A DNA stretch of 64,000 nucleotides from CAVTHW01 sp963734625. GTDB taxonomy: Bacteria > Acidobacteriota > Terriglobia > Bryobacterales > Bryobacteraceae. The notes below the pieces were generated by a model. The model saw only the letters and a list, made by a program, of their open reading frames with translations, ran no database searches and was not told where the DNA came from. The DNA lies in assembly GCA_963734625.1 (NCBI GenBank), contig CAVTHW010000003.1, positions 682,001 through 746,000 of the forward strand, given 5' to 3'. Every line of letters begins with the position of its first letter. The stretch's first letter is position 1. Made by a program: the position numbers and the translations under genes. Shown in pieces: positions 1 through 7,778 of this stretch.

Positions 1-292
1 ACACCCCCAGCGTCTCGATTCGGTACCGCCAATACACCAATAGGAACACCGCGGCTATCAAAAAGGCGCACATCGAGGCGGATTGGTAGAAGTTGTTCAG
101 GGGGAAGCTGCCCAGCCCGACCATCTCCTCCACGATCGCCACCATGTGGATCACGGCGCCTACCGCGAAAAGGCCCAGCGCCGGACGGAACAACCTGCGT
201 CGGCTCCTCAAGACGGTCAGAATTGCGTTAAACAGGCCCAGAGAGTACAAAACGGCGGCCACTCGCGTCCAAATGGCACTCATCTCCGGCAT
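1..292 (-). CDS. CcsA/HemX-like cytochrome c assembly membrane protein (N-terminus, runs off the left edge)
   Basis: The first 97 residues are visible; the rest lies outside the window. They contain three hydrophobic segments (about residues 6-28, 37-57 and 70-88). An arginine-rich loop RSRRR is followed by a R-P-A-L-G-L-F segment, and then a L-N-N-F-Y-Q-S segment. This arrangement is typical of the N-terminal part of CcsA/CcmC-type haem-handling proteins of system II cytochrome c maturation, also annotated as YpjD or HemX. The diagnostic tryptophan-rich WWD motif would lie beyond the edge. The ATG is chosen because a GGGGGAG stands about 10 nt upstream; a second ATG three codons later is possible. 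Transcribed divergently from the AAA+ gene. Family assignment is from pattern recall and is fairly sure; the exact subfamily is not. Confidence 0.72.
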   Translation of the reverse strand, partial: MPEMSAIWTRVAAVLYSLGLFNAILTVLRSRRRLFRPALGLFAVGAVIHMVAIVEEMVGLGSFPLNNFYQSASMCAFLIAAVFLLVYWRYRIETLGV

Positions 293-477
293 AAACGGGA
301 GGCTCCCCCAGCCCCAAAGGTATCTCTCTAAGTATATGAGACGCTCCCGAGCCGGGGCAAAGGGCAAGCTGCTCGCGACTATGGCCCTGGATCGCGCATC
401 AAAGAGGTAGATGGACTGGCAGTCAAATTGCTCAGAATTAGTTGATGATCGGTTTGGCGGACAGGAGGCTGACGAAA

Positions 478-1656
478 ATGGTCCGGTTAAATGTACCGCT
501 GGACACCAGGCGAACGGGGCACGAAGCGGAGCTGCTCGAACAGAAGCTGCGCAAGCTGGTGGTGGGACAGGACGAGGCGATCCAGCAGATCGTCAACGTT
601 TTTCAGATGTATCTGGCCGGGATGAACAGCCTGGACCGGCCGATCGGCAGTTTCCTCTTCCTCGGCCCTACCGGTTCGGGCAAGACGCGAATTGTCGAGG
701 CCACGGCCGAATGTCTGCTCGGCAGTCCGCACGCGGTGACAAAGATCGACTGTGCGGAGTTTCAACATAGCCACGAAATCGCCAAGCTGATCGGCTCGCC
801 CCCCGGCTATCTGGGCCACCGGGAGACCCATCCCCTGCTCAGCCAAGAGGTTTTGAACCAACACCACACCGACCGGCTTAAGGTCAGTTTCGTGCTGTTC
901 GACGAGATTGAGAAGGCCAGCGATGCGCTCTGGAACCTTCTGCTCGGGATCCTGGACAAGGCCACTTTGACCCTGGGCGACAATCGCCGGGTAGATTTCT
1001 CGAAGACCTTGATATTCCTCACGAGCAACCTCGGCACCAGCGAGATGAACTCCCTTCTGAGGCCCAACCTCGGGTTCGCCGCCCCGGAAGCGGGCCGGGA
1101 CATGGAAGCTGGCGTTCTAAGCGCGGATATGGAAGGCAAGCTCGCGCGCGCGGGCGTCGAGGCGGCCCGCCGCCGGTTTACGCCGGAGTTTATGAACCGG
1201 CTCGACAAGACCGTTGTATTCCGCCCGCTGGGGCAAGCGGAGCTGCGGAAGATTCTCGACATTGAACTGCAGCTCCTTCAGCAGCGCATCTTCGATTCGG
1301 CGGGGCCCAACTATTTCGTCCTGAACGCTTCCGCCGCGGCCAAAGAAGAATTGCTGGCACAAGGTACCGACGCCAAGTACGGCGCGCGCCACCTCAAACG
1401 AGCCATCGAGCGCCTGGTGGTGCAGCCGCTTTCCAACTTGATCGCCACCGATCAGGCTCACACCGGCGACCTCCTCCAGGTTGACTACAATCCAGCCGCG
1501 CGCGAGTTCGTCTTCTGCAAAGAAGCCGAAGGGATGCCCCTCCAGGCCATGGCTCAAATGGCAGGGGTTTCATTGACTCTGCCCTTCGTCGCGGCCACCG
1601 GTGTGGCGGCGGAACTGGGTCGTGCGAACTCTGCCCGGTCTTCTCGCCGGGGCTGA
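478..1656 (+). CDS. Single-ring AAA+ ATPase resembling the D2 module of ClpB/ClpA
   Basis: 392 residues. Walker A GPTGSGKT is at residues 63-70 and Walker B VLFDEIEKA at about 139-147. Between them lies GYLGHRE, matching the pore loop GYVG of ClpB. A C-terminal small domain follows, with a KYGARHLKRAIE stretch typical of Clp/Hsp100 proteins. Full ClpB is about 860 residues with an N domain, D1 and a coiled-coil M domain; none of these is present, so this is a D2-only protein. It probably unfolds or remodels a protein partner, but no partner is visible. The start at 478 is preferred over 442 because AGGAGG sits 9 nt upstream. The last 40 residues are unlike Clp and may be a specific tail. A lipoprotein gene follows 75 bp downstream. 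Confidence 0.85.
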   Translation: MVRLNVPLDTRRTGHEAELLEQKLRKLVVGQDEAIQQIVNVFQMYLAGMNSLDRPIGSFLFLGPTGSGKTRIVEATAECLLGSPHAVTKIDCAEFQHSHEIAKLIGSPPGYLGHRETHPLLSQEVLNQHHTDRLKVSFVLFDEIEKASDALWNLLLGILDKATLTLGDNRRVDFSKTLIFLTSNLGTSEMNSLLRPNLGFAAPEAGRDMEAGVLSADMEGKLARAGVEAARRRFTPEFMNRLDKTVVFRPLGQAELRKILDIELQLLQQRIFDSAGPNYFVLNASAAAKEELLAQGTDAKYGARHLKRAIERLVVQPLSNLIATDQAHTGDLLQVDYNPAAREFVFCKEAEGMPLQAMAQMAGVSLTLPFVAATGVAAELGRANSARSSRRG

Positions 1657-1731
1657 CGAAGTTCTCGAGCGGGATCCGCCTGCTACTTGCATTCTGGCGA
1701 GCCGTGTGATAAGACTCCCTAGGAGATTATC

Positions 1732-2577
1732 ATGCGCGGTCTGCAAAAAAGAGTCCTATCCGCTTCTTTGTGGCTGACTGTTCTTCTCGTTTTGGCGTCC
1801 TGCGGGCCCAGCGGCCCTAAACCGGGGACGCCTGCATTCTACTGGCAAGAGGCCCGGAAGAATTCCACGGCCCGGGATTACGCCAAGACGGCCGAAAACC
1901 TGACCGACATCACCAATAGCGAAAATGAATTCACGGCCAGAGCCCGAACTTGGAAAGTGCTTCTGTCCGCCGGAACGGCCGAAGCCTACATCACTCTTGC
2001 GGATGCTTATCAGGCGGGTGGCAAATCCGCCGGCAAGGACATGCCCCTTGCTGCCCGGCGCAAAATGAATGAGTACCGGAACCTAGGAGGGCGTAAGGCG
2101 CTGGAATTCGCCCAGGAGTTTCTCAACTGGGAGAAGGCCGACAAGGATCCGAACATCACGTTGGACTTCCCGTTCCCCGTCGCCACCGGGACGGATATTC
2201 CGGAGTTGACCCGGATCGCGAACGGCGCCATTATCTCGGACGCGACGATGCCCGCCGTGGAAGCCAGGGCGATGGAGCAGGCGATCGCCAAAACCGTTGC
2301 CGCCGCTGCCGGCGCTCCGGGGGACCTGCCCAAAGCTCAGGCCCTCTTCCAGGCGGGCGCCGTCCAGACGCCGCGTGACACTTTCCTTCTGGCCATGGCC
2401 AACAGCTTGTACAACATGGCGAAGTTATTCTCGCGCGGCGCCTTGGATAACACGCAACGTCTGGAACTTATGGCCAACAAGGCGCAGGACCTGTTGAAGC
2501 CGATGAAGGAGACCGAGGAGACCAAGGATCTCGCTCTGAAACTCAAACTGCTCCTGCAGCAGTCGTCCAATAGATAG
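1732..2577 (+). CDS. Putative lipoprotein of unknown function
   Basis: 281 residues. The N-terminus has a basic start, a hydrophobic core and a lipobox ending L-A-S-C at about residue 24, so it is probably lipid-anchored in the envelope. The mature part is alanine-rich and mostly helical in character (for example YWQEARKN and a C-terminal segment rich in K, E and L), reminiscent of TPR-like repeats, but no family is recognised. AGGAG lies 8 nt before the ATG. It follows the AAA+ gene in the same direction after 75 bp and may be co-transcribed with it. Its stop is 8 bp from the stop of the convergent glycosyltransferase. Confidence 0.75.
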   Translation: MRGLQKRVLSASLWLTVLLVLASCGPSGPKPGTPAFYWQEARKNSTARDYAKTAENLTDITNSENEFTARARTWKVLLSAGTAEAYITLADAYQAGGKSAGKDMPLAARRKMNEYRNLGGRKALEFAQEFLNWEKADKDPNITLDFPFPVATGTDIPELTRIANGAIISDATMPAVEARAMEQAIAKTVAAAAGAPGDLPKAQALFQAGAVQTPRDTFLLAMANSLYNMAKLFSRGALDNTQRLELMANKAQDLLKPMKETEETKDLALKLKLLLQQSSNR

Positions 2578-2585
2578 GCGCTGGT

Positions 2586-4022
2586 CTAGTCGACGACCGG
2601 CGGCAGGCCGTCCAGACTGCGGAGGCGTATGGGATTCGGCGTGGATCCGCAGTCTGGGAGCGGCTGGACCGAATAGTAGTTCAGGCTGTACCTTAAGTTG
2701 CGCCCCATTTCAGCGACGCACGCAGGTTGCGGATCCCCCGAAACATCCCGCCAGACCCGGCGCGCGGATAGGAGCCCGTCCACTCCGGGCAACGCCGTTA
2801 CCTTCACGTAAACGAGTCCGGAGACGACGGACAGCAGCAAGAGGACCATTGCCGTCTTGCGTTTGCCCGCCTGCTCGAACCACCAAACTAAAGCCGCCAT
2901 CAGAATGCAGACGACCGCGAAGCCCCAATTCCAGCCTGTGATTCCGGTCTTGGAGAGGCCCAGGGCCATCGCTTCCGGCAGGCTCGCGCTTACGGTCGGG
3001 ATCACCGCCAGCAGCAGGCAGCAGGCGGCCAGCGTCCAGCGGGCCTCCCGCATCTCGTCCAGGGCCAGGCCGGCCAGTGCGGCGACAGCCGGAAACAGTG
3101 GCAGCAGATACCCCGGCAGTTTCCCGATCGAAAGCGAGAAGAACACCAGCCCAAACACAGCCCAAAGCAGAAGAAACCGGCGACGCTGGTCGCTGTACAG
3201 ACTGGGGCGGAAAACCGGCAGCCACAGGGGAATCCAGGGAAACAGGCCGGCCACCAGAACAGGAATATAGAACCAGAACGGGCGAGGATGCAGTTGGACT
3301 CCGCTGGCGAAGCGGGTGAATTGCTGCTTCCAGAAGAACTCCTGAAGAAACGCCTGGCCGTTCCATGCGGTCGCCAGCACGTACCAGGGCGCGGCGGTCA
3401 AGAAGAAGGCGGCCAGCGGCCAGGGCCGAACCCAGTCTCGCCATCGCTTCCGCCCCACCCACAGAAGCGGGACGAAGAGCACCAGCGGAACCAGCCCCTT
3501 GGCGAGCACCGCCACCCCCAAAAAGAAAGCCGAACCTGCCGCAAACCGGCGATCCCTTGTAGAGAGCCAGCGTAAACCCAGCAGCATGGCGGTCGAGAAG
3601 CTCACCGAAAGGGGCAGGTCCGTGACTGCCACGGAACTGTACGCCACCCACCCGGCGGAAGTAGCCAGAATAATAGCCGCAAAAAGCGCTGCGCGCTCGC
3701 CGAACTCTTTCCTGAGCAGGTAGTAGTACACCAGCAGGAAAGCAGCGCTCAGAAGCGCCACGGGCAGCCTCGGCGCAAGTTCCGGTCCCAAGCCGGCGAG
3801 GTTGCCCGCAGCAATCATCCAGTAGAGCAGCGGGGGCTTCTCAAACCAGGGCTCGCCCCACAGCCGGGGCGTGATCCAATCGCCGGAACGCGCCATTTCC
3901 CGCCCGATGCTGGCGTAACGCGCCTCGTCCGGTCCGATAATGCCGGCAGCGGTCAACCCGAAGAAGAACAGGAGGTATAGGGCAGGCGCCGCCAGCAGCC
4001 ATTTGCGCCTAGAAGATAGCAC
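2586..4022 (-). CDS. ArnT-like (GT83/PMT family) glycosyltransferase
   Basis: 478 residues with about 11-12 hydrophobic segments. The N-terminal periplasmic loop after the first membrane helix carries G-P-D-E-A-R-Y-A, the catalytic DE region of the ArnT/PMT superfamily. It is followed by G-E-P-W-F-E-K-P-P-L-L-Y-W, another hallmark. Family members move a sugar from a polyprenyl phosphate carrier to lipid A or other acceptors on the outer face of the inner membrane. The donor and acceptor here are unknown; no arn pathway genes are nearby. The start is a GTG with no Shine-Dalgarno. A TATACT box lies exactly 6 nt upstream, suggesting a leaderless transcript. Divergent from the HIT protein gene, with overlapping -10 boxes. 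Confidence 0.87.
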   Translation of the reverse strand: MLSSRRKWLLAAPALYLLFFFGLTAAGIIGPDEARYASIGREMARSGDWITPRLWGEPWFEKPPLLYWMIAAGNLAGLGPELAPRLPVALLSAAFLLVYYYLLRKEFGERAALFAAIILATSAGWVAYSSVAVTDLPLSVSFSTAMLLGLRWLSTRDRRFAAGSAFFLGVAVLAKGLVPLVLFVPLLWVGRKRWRDWVRPWPLAAFFLTAAPWYVLATAWNGQAFLQEFFWKQQFTRFASGVQLHPRPFWFYIPVLVAGLFPWIPLWLPVFRPSLYSDQRRRFLLLWAVFGLVFFSLSIGKLPGYLLPLFPAVAALAGLALDEMREARWTLAACCLLLAVIPTVSASLPEAMALGLSKTGITGWNWGFAVVCILMAALVWWFEQAGKRKTAMVLLLLSVVSGLVYVKVTALPGVDGLLSARRVWRDVSGDPQPACVAEMGRNLRYSLNYYSVQPLPDCGSTPNPIRLRSLDGLPPVVD

Positions 4023-4028
4023 CTATCA

Positions 4029-4036
4029 AGTATAAT
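4029..4036. promoter_or_regulatory. Two overlapping, divergent -10 boxes
   Basis: On the plus strand TATAAT lies at 4031-4036, 7 nt before a GTG at 4044. On the minus strand TATACT occupies 4034-4029, 6 nt before the GTG at 4022. The two boxes share four base pairs. No convincing -35 hexamer was found at 16-18 nt spacing on the plus strand. If both are used, RNA polymerase can occupy only one at a time, and both mRNAs would begin at or next to the start codon. Confidence 0.5.
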
Positions 4037-4043
4037 GGCCCCA

Positions 4044-4586
4044 GTGCGAAGGAATGTCTTTCTGCTCCTGCTCGCTGTCCCGCTGGCATGGGCCGACATC
4101 GCCGGATGCGAATGTGACCCGGCGAGCCCGCAGGCCCTTCGGGCCCAGTCGTGCAGCCTGACCAACGAGGCTATCTCCCAACCCCCCGGCCCCCTTGTCT
4201 TTCTTGTGCAGGACACTAATCCCAGGAAGCCCAATCGCTGGCTGGCCGTGTCGCGGATCGCCCGTAAGGGCGTCTACACCCTGCGGGAGATGGCGCCCGA
4301 AGAGCGTCTGGCGCTCTGGTCTGCCGCAATCGAGAAAGCCAAGGAGCGCTGGGGCGACCAGTGGGGCTTGGCTTACAACAGTGACAGCATGCGCACCCAG
4401 TGCCAGCCTCACTTGCATATCGGCAAGCTGCTTCCTGGGGTGGAAACCGGGAAGTTCGTGGTGGTCAGTGGGCCGGGGCGGATTCCAGTGCCCACGGACG
4501 GAACGGGCCTGTGGGTTCATCCGCGCGGAGCGAACTTGCATGTCCACTTGGGCGAGCAGCTCACGGAAACGATACTATTGAGGTAG
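4044..4586 (+). CDS. HIT-superfamily protein, CDP-diacylglycerol pyrophosphatase-like, exported
   Basis: 180 residues from GTG 4044 (183 if the ATG at 4035 inside the TATAAT box is used). The N-terminus VRRNVFLLLLAVPLAWA is a signal peptide. F-L-V-Q-D-T-N-P-R and R-T-Q-C-Q-P-H-L-H-I-G-K-L resemble the core of Cdh-type HIT proteins, which hydrolyse CDP-diacylglycerol or other nucleotide-phosphate bonds. A further H-V-H lies near the C-terminus. The central HIT triad is partly changed (H-L-H-I-G-K), so activity is uncertain. It is followed after 16 bp by a DsbA-like gene and then an M28 peptidase, all on the plus strand, suggesting an envelope-protein operon. Confidence 0.7.
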   Translation: MRRNVFLLLLAVPLAWADIAGCECDPASPQALRAQSCSLTNEAISQPPGPLVFLVQDTNPRKPNRWLAVSRIARKGVYTLREMAPEERLALWSAAIEKAKERWGDQWGLAYNSDSMRTQCQPHLHIGKLLPGVETGKFVVVSGPGRIPVPTDGTGLWVHPRGANLHVHLGEQLTETILLR

Positions 4587-4602
4587 CCTGCATCCTTCGA
4601 TT

Positions 4603-5556
4603 ATGTCCACCCACGTCAACAGATTCAGCGCCGTACTTGTTCTTCTTCTAGGTCTTGTTTGCCCGCCTTTGCCGGGGCAGAAGGCCACCGCGCCTGCCAA
4701 GCCCAAGACCACCTTCGACAAGGCCGCGTTTGAAGCATATGTGCGGCACCTGTTCATCTGGGGCCCGGAAGTCAAAGTGGTCATAGATGACCCCCAGCCA
4801 TCTAGCGTCCCCGGCCTGCGGGAAGTCGTGGCGACCGCGTCTAGCCGGGGCGCGAGCGTTAAGCAGCGGCTGTTGCTCTCCTCGGATGGCAAGAAGATCC
4901 TCCAGGGCACGGTGTACGATTTGACCGACAATCCGTTCCGGCCGGAGTTGTCCAAGCTCACAATGGAGTCGGCTCCGAGCCTGGGTACCGCGGGCGCCCC
5001 GGTGGTGCTGGTGCTCTTCACCGATTTCCAATGTCCCTATTGCCGCGATGAGGCGAAGATGCTGCGGCAAAACCTTCTCGCCAAGTACCCCACCCAGGTG
5101 CGCCTCTACCTCAAGGAGTTTCCACTCGATCAGATTCATCCCTGGGCCAGGCAGGCGGCCATCGCCGGACGCTGCATCTATCGCCAGAGTCCCGACGCCT
5201 TCTGGCTTTACCACGACTGGGTTTTCGAGCAGCAGGCTCAGATCACGGCGCAGAATTTCCAGTCCAAAGTATCGGACTTCGTCAAGACCCGACCGGTCGA
5301 CCCCCTGCAACTCGGGCGGTGCCTGCAAAACAAGGAGACTGAGGCCGAGGTTAACAAATCTGTCGCCGAGGGCTACGCGCTCCAGGTGAACGGCACCCCA
5401 ACATTGTTCGTCAACGGCCGGCGCATATCCCCACAACTGACCTGGCCGCAACTAAGCAGCATCATCGACCTAGAGATCCAGTATCAGAAGACCGCCAACA
5501 ACGCCGGCGACCTTGCCTGCTGCAAGGTGACCCTGACCTCGCCGCTGTCCAAGTAG
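4603..5556 (+). CDS. DsbA-family exported thioredoxin-fold protein
   Basis: 317 residues: signal peptide (about 1-25), a 90-residue N-terminal domain, then a thioredoxin-fold domain. The active site is C-P-Y-C at 144-147 after F-T-D-F-Q. The cis-proline loop is V-N-G-T-P-T-L-F-V-N-G near residue 270. This layout (an N-terminal peptide-like domain before a DsbA/DsbG-like core) is common in acidobacteria and resembles BdbD/DsbG-type oxidoreductases acting on periplasmic disulfides. Two adjacent cysteines near the C-terminus (A-C-C-K) are outside the active site. The spacing to both neighbours is 10-16 bp, indicating co-transcription with the HIT protein and the M28 peptidase. Confidence 0.88.
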   Translation: MSTHVNRFSAVLVLLLGLVCPPLPGQKATAPAKPKTTFDKAAFEAYVRHLFIWGPEVKVVIDDPQPSSVPGLREVVATASSRGASVKQRLLLSSDGKKILQGTVYDLTDNPFRPELSKLTMESAPSLGTAGAPVVLVLFTDFQCPYCRDEAKMLRQNLLAKYPTQVRLYLKEFPLDQIHPWARQAAIAGRCIYRQSPDAFWLYHDWVFEQQAQITAQNFQSKVSDFVKTRPVDPLQLGRCLQNKETEAEVNKSVAEGYALQVNGTPTLFVNGRRISPQLTWPQLSSIIDLEIQYQKTANNAGDLACCKVTLTSPLSK

Positions 5557-5566
5557 TGGACTCATC

Positions 5567-7072
5567 GTGAGAGTGCGCAAGCCTTTTCTTTCAGCGCTGT
5601 TCGTCCTAGCCGCGCTGCACTTGTCGGCCGCCGCCGGGATCGATTCGAGCGTCTATCTGGAGGATGTCCGAAGCCTCGCCTCGGAACGGCTTCAGGGCCG
5701 CGCCACCGGAACTCCGGGCCTGGAAAAGGCGGCCGAGTACATCGCCAGGCAGTTCCGCTCCATGGGGCTTCGGCCCCCCGCCGGCAACGATTACTATCAG
5801 GCCTTTCGCGTGACCAGCGATGCCAGGCTTGGAAAAGCCAACCGCCTCGAATTCAGCGAGGGCGCGAAGCGCACCAGCCTCACCGTCGACCAGTGGTACC
5901 GTCCTATGCCCTTCTCGGCCAATGGCCGGGCCTCGGGCGAACTGGTGTTTGCGGGTTACGGAATCACCGCCCCCGAATACGGTTACGACGACTACGCCGG
6001 CATAGATGCCCGGGGCCGGATCGTTCTGGTGCTCCGGCATGAGCCCCAGGAATTCGACGAAAAGAGCGTTTTCGCCGGCAGGGTCTACACCAACCATTCC
6101 ATGACCGACGTCAAGACCGCCAACGCCGCCGTCCACGGCGCCCTGGCCGTCATCTTCGTCAACGACATGCCGACCCATCCGGTTGACTCGGACGTAATGG
6201 AGAGGCTATTGCAGACCATCGGCCCGGCCCGCTCCAGGATTCTCGTAATGCAGGTGCAAACCAGCGTCGCCAACCAGTGGCTGCGCCCGGCGGGACATTC
6301 GATTGAAGAACTGGTCCTCGATATCGACAAGGATCTGAAACCCCGATCCTTCCAGGTTCCGGCCACGTTGCGTCTGGATCTGGAGGTCAGCCTCCGCGAA
6401 CGTCAGCGGGAGGTTCACAACGTCCTGGCTTACCTGCCGGGCGAGACTGATGAGCTCATCGTCGTCGGCGCGCACTACGACCACATCGGCCTGGGATATC
6501 AGTTTTCCATGGACTCCACCAAACGCGGCTCCGTCCACCCCGGCGCGGACGACAACGCCTCGGGAACCGCGGGCGTGATCGAACTGGCCCGCTATTTCGC
6601 CCGGCAGCCGAAGCAGCGGCGGGGCATTCTGTTCGTGACATTCGCCGGCGAGGAATACGGTCTGCTCGGCTCCAGTTTTTACGTGAATCACCCGCCTCTC
6701 CCTCTGGCCAAGACCGTGGCCATGATCAACATGGACATGATCGGCAGGATGCGCGACAACAAGCTCTACGTCGGCGGGATGCACTCCGGCACGGGCTTCC
6801 AGGAGCTGGTCGAGGATCTCAACCGGGCGGCCGGTTTCGACTTGGCCGACGCCGATGCCGGCGGTTACGGATCGAGCGACCAGTTTTCCTTCCTGCCGAA
6901 GAAGATCCCCGTGCTGTTCTTTTTTTCCGGCCTGCATCCGGACTATCACACTCCTGGCGACACCTGGGACAAGATCGACGCCCCCGACGCGGCCCGCCTG
7001 CTCGACTTCGTCGCGGGGATTATCCAGCGTTTGACCGATGCCCCCAGCCGGCCGGAGTTCGTGCGCCGCTAA
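5567..7072 (+). CDS. Secreted M28-family zinc aminopeptidase with PA domain
   Basis: 501 residues. Signal peptide 1-22; an inserted protease-associated (PA) domain at about residues 110-260; M28 catalytic domain from about 280 on. Zinc-ligand motifs are present in order: V-G-A-H-Y-D-H (His), H-P-G-A-D-D-N-A-S-G (Asp), F-A-G-E-E-Y-G (catalytic Glu and Glu ligand), N-M-D-M-I-G (Asp) and Y-H-T-P-G-D (His). All five ligands are intact, so the enzyme should be active in the periplasm or outside the cell. The GTG start is 10 bp after the stop of the DsbA-like gene. Such peptidases remove N-terminal residues from peptides; the specificity cannot be read from sequence. Confidence 0.92.
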   Translation: MRVRKPFLSALFVLAALHLSAAAGIDSSVYLEDVRSLASERLQGRATGTPGLEKAAEYIARQFRSMGLRPPAGNDYYQAFRVTSDARLGKANRLEFSEGAKRTSLTVDQWYRPMPFSANGRASGELVFAGYGITAPEYGYDDYAGIDARGRIVLVLRHEPQEFDEKSVFAGRVYTNHSMTDVKTANAAVHGALAVIFVNDMPTHPVDSDVMERLLQTIGPARSRILVMQVQTSVANQWLRPAGHSIEELVLDIDKDLKPRSFQVPATLRLDLEVSLRERQREVHNVLAYLPGETDELIVVGAHYDHIGLGYQFSMDSTKRGSVHPGADDNASGTAGVIELARYFARQPKQRRGILFVTFAGEEYGLLGSSFYVNHPPLPLAKTVAMINMDMIGRMRDNKLYVGGMHSGTGFQELVEDLNRAAGFDLADADAGGYGSSDQFSFLPKKIPVLFFFSGLHPDYHTPGDTWDKIDAPDAARLLDFVAGIIQRLTDAPSRPEFVRR

Positions 7073-7104
7073 TCCTAAGCTCCCTTTCTGACGATCAAGC
7101 TGGG

Positions 7105-7732
7105 GTGGAGAACCAGCCGCTCCTCTTCTCGTCTGCCCGGCGCCGTGCACTTCCGCCACTCATCCTGCACCCTTTTTCCGACGCCGGAGCACCGGACAAG
7201 CTGACCCTTAGCGCCAGAGCCAGCCTGATCCTCCACGGCCTGCTGCCGCCCGAGGATTCCAGCGTGGAGGAGTTGCGCCGCCGGTTTCTGGAAGGCCGCC
7301 TGTACGAGATCCGAATGCTCTACTATCTGGGCAAGGACGTCTCGCGGTGGCTCGACCAGTGCATGGAGGTCGTGGCCCGCGACGAACAGCTTCGTGGAGC
7401 CCGCATCGAGCGGGAGAGTTTCGCCCAGCTCCTGGTGAGCAATCCGCCCGAAACGGTTCTAAAGAAGCTGCAAGCCTGGGGAGTTGCGGATCACCAATCT
7501 ATCTTCCGGCGCGCGCTCGGCCTGCACGCCGTGTTCGCGACCGTACCGGAACCCGGCTCGCTCGCCGAGGGTTTCGTCCGGGATCATCAGCGTTATGCCG
7601 ACAGCCTGTTCGCCTGCCTTATGAACCTGGCCCCCTGCCGGGAAATCTCACCCGCACAGCTTTGAATTCGAACTGTACGCCTCCGGCGAATACGCCCGGA
7701 TGCTGGAACGGGAATGGGGCGCGGAAAGCTAA
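7105..7732 (+). pseudogene. Hypothetical protein interrupted by one frameshift near 7635
   Basis: The first frame (GTG 7105) gives about 178 credible residues, then reads S-P-A-Q-L and stops at 7665. The +1 frame just beyond 7640 continues plausibly (S-H-P-H-S-F-E-F-E-L-Y-A-S-G-E-Y-A-R-M-L-E) to a stop at 7730-7732. The join needs removal of one base around the run CCCCCTGCCGGG at 7632-7643. The restored protein would be about 208 residues, with an N-terminal segment rich in leucine and helical stretches; no family is recognised. A real mutation or a homopolymer assembly error are both possible. Transcribed with the next, more damaged gene. Confidence 0.6.
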
Positions 7733-7778
7733 GTCCGTACTGTTGACAGGCCCGCTGATAAGTACTACAAGGTAACAA

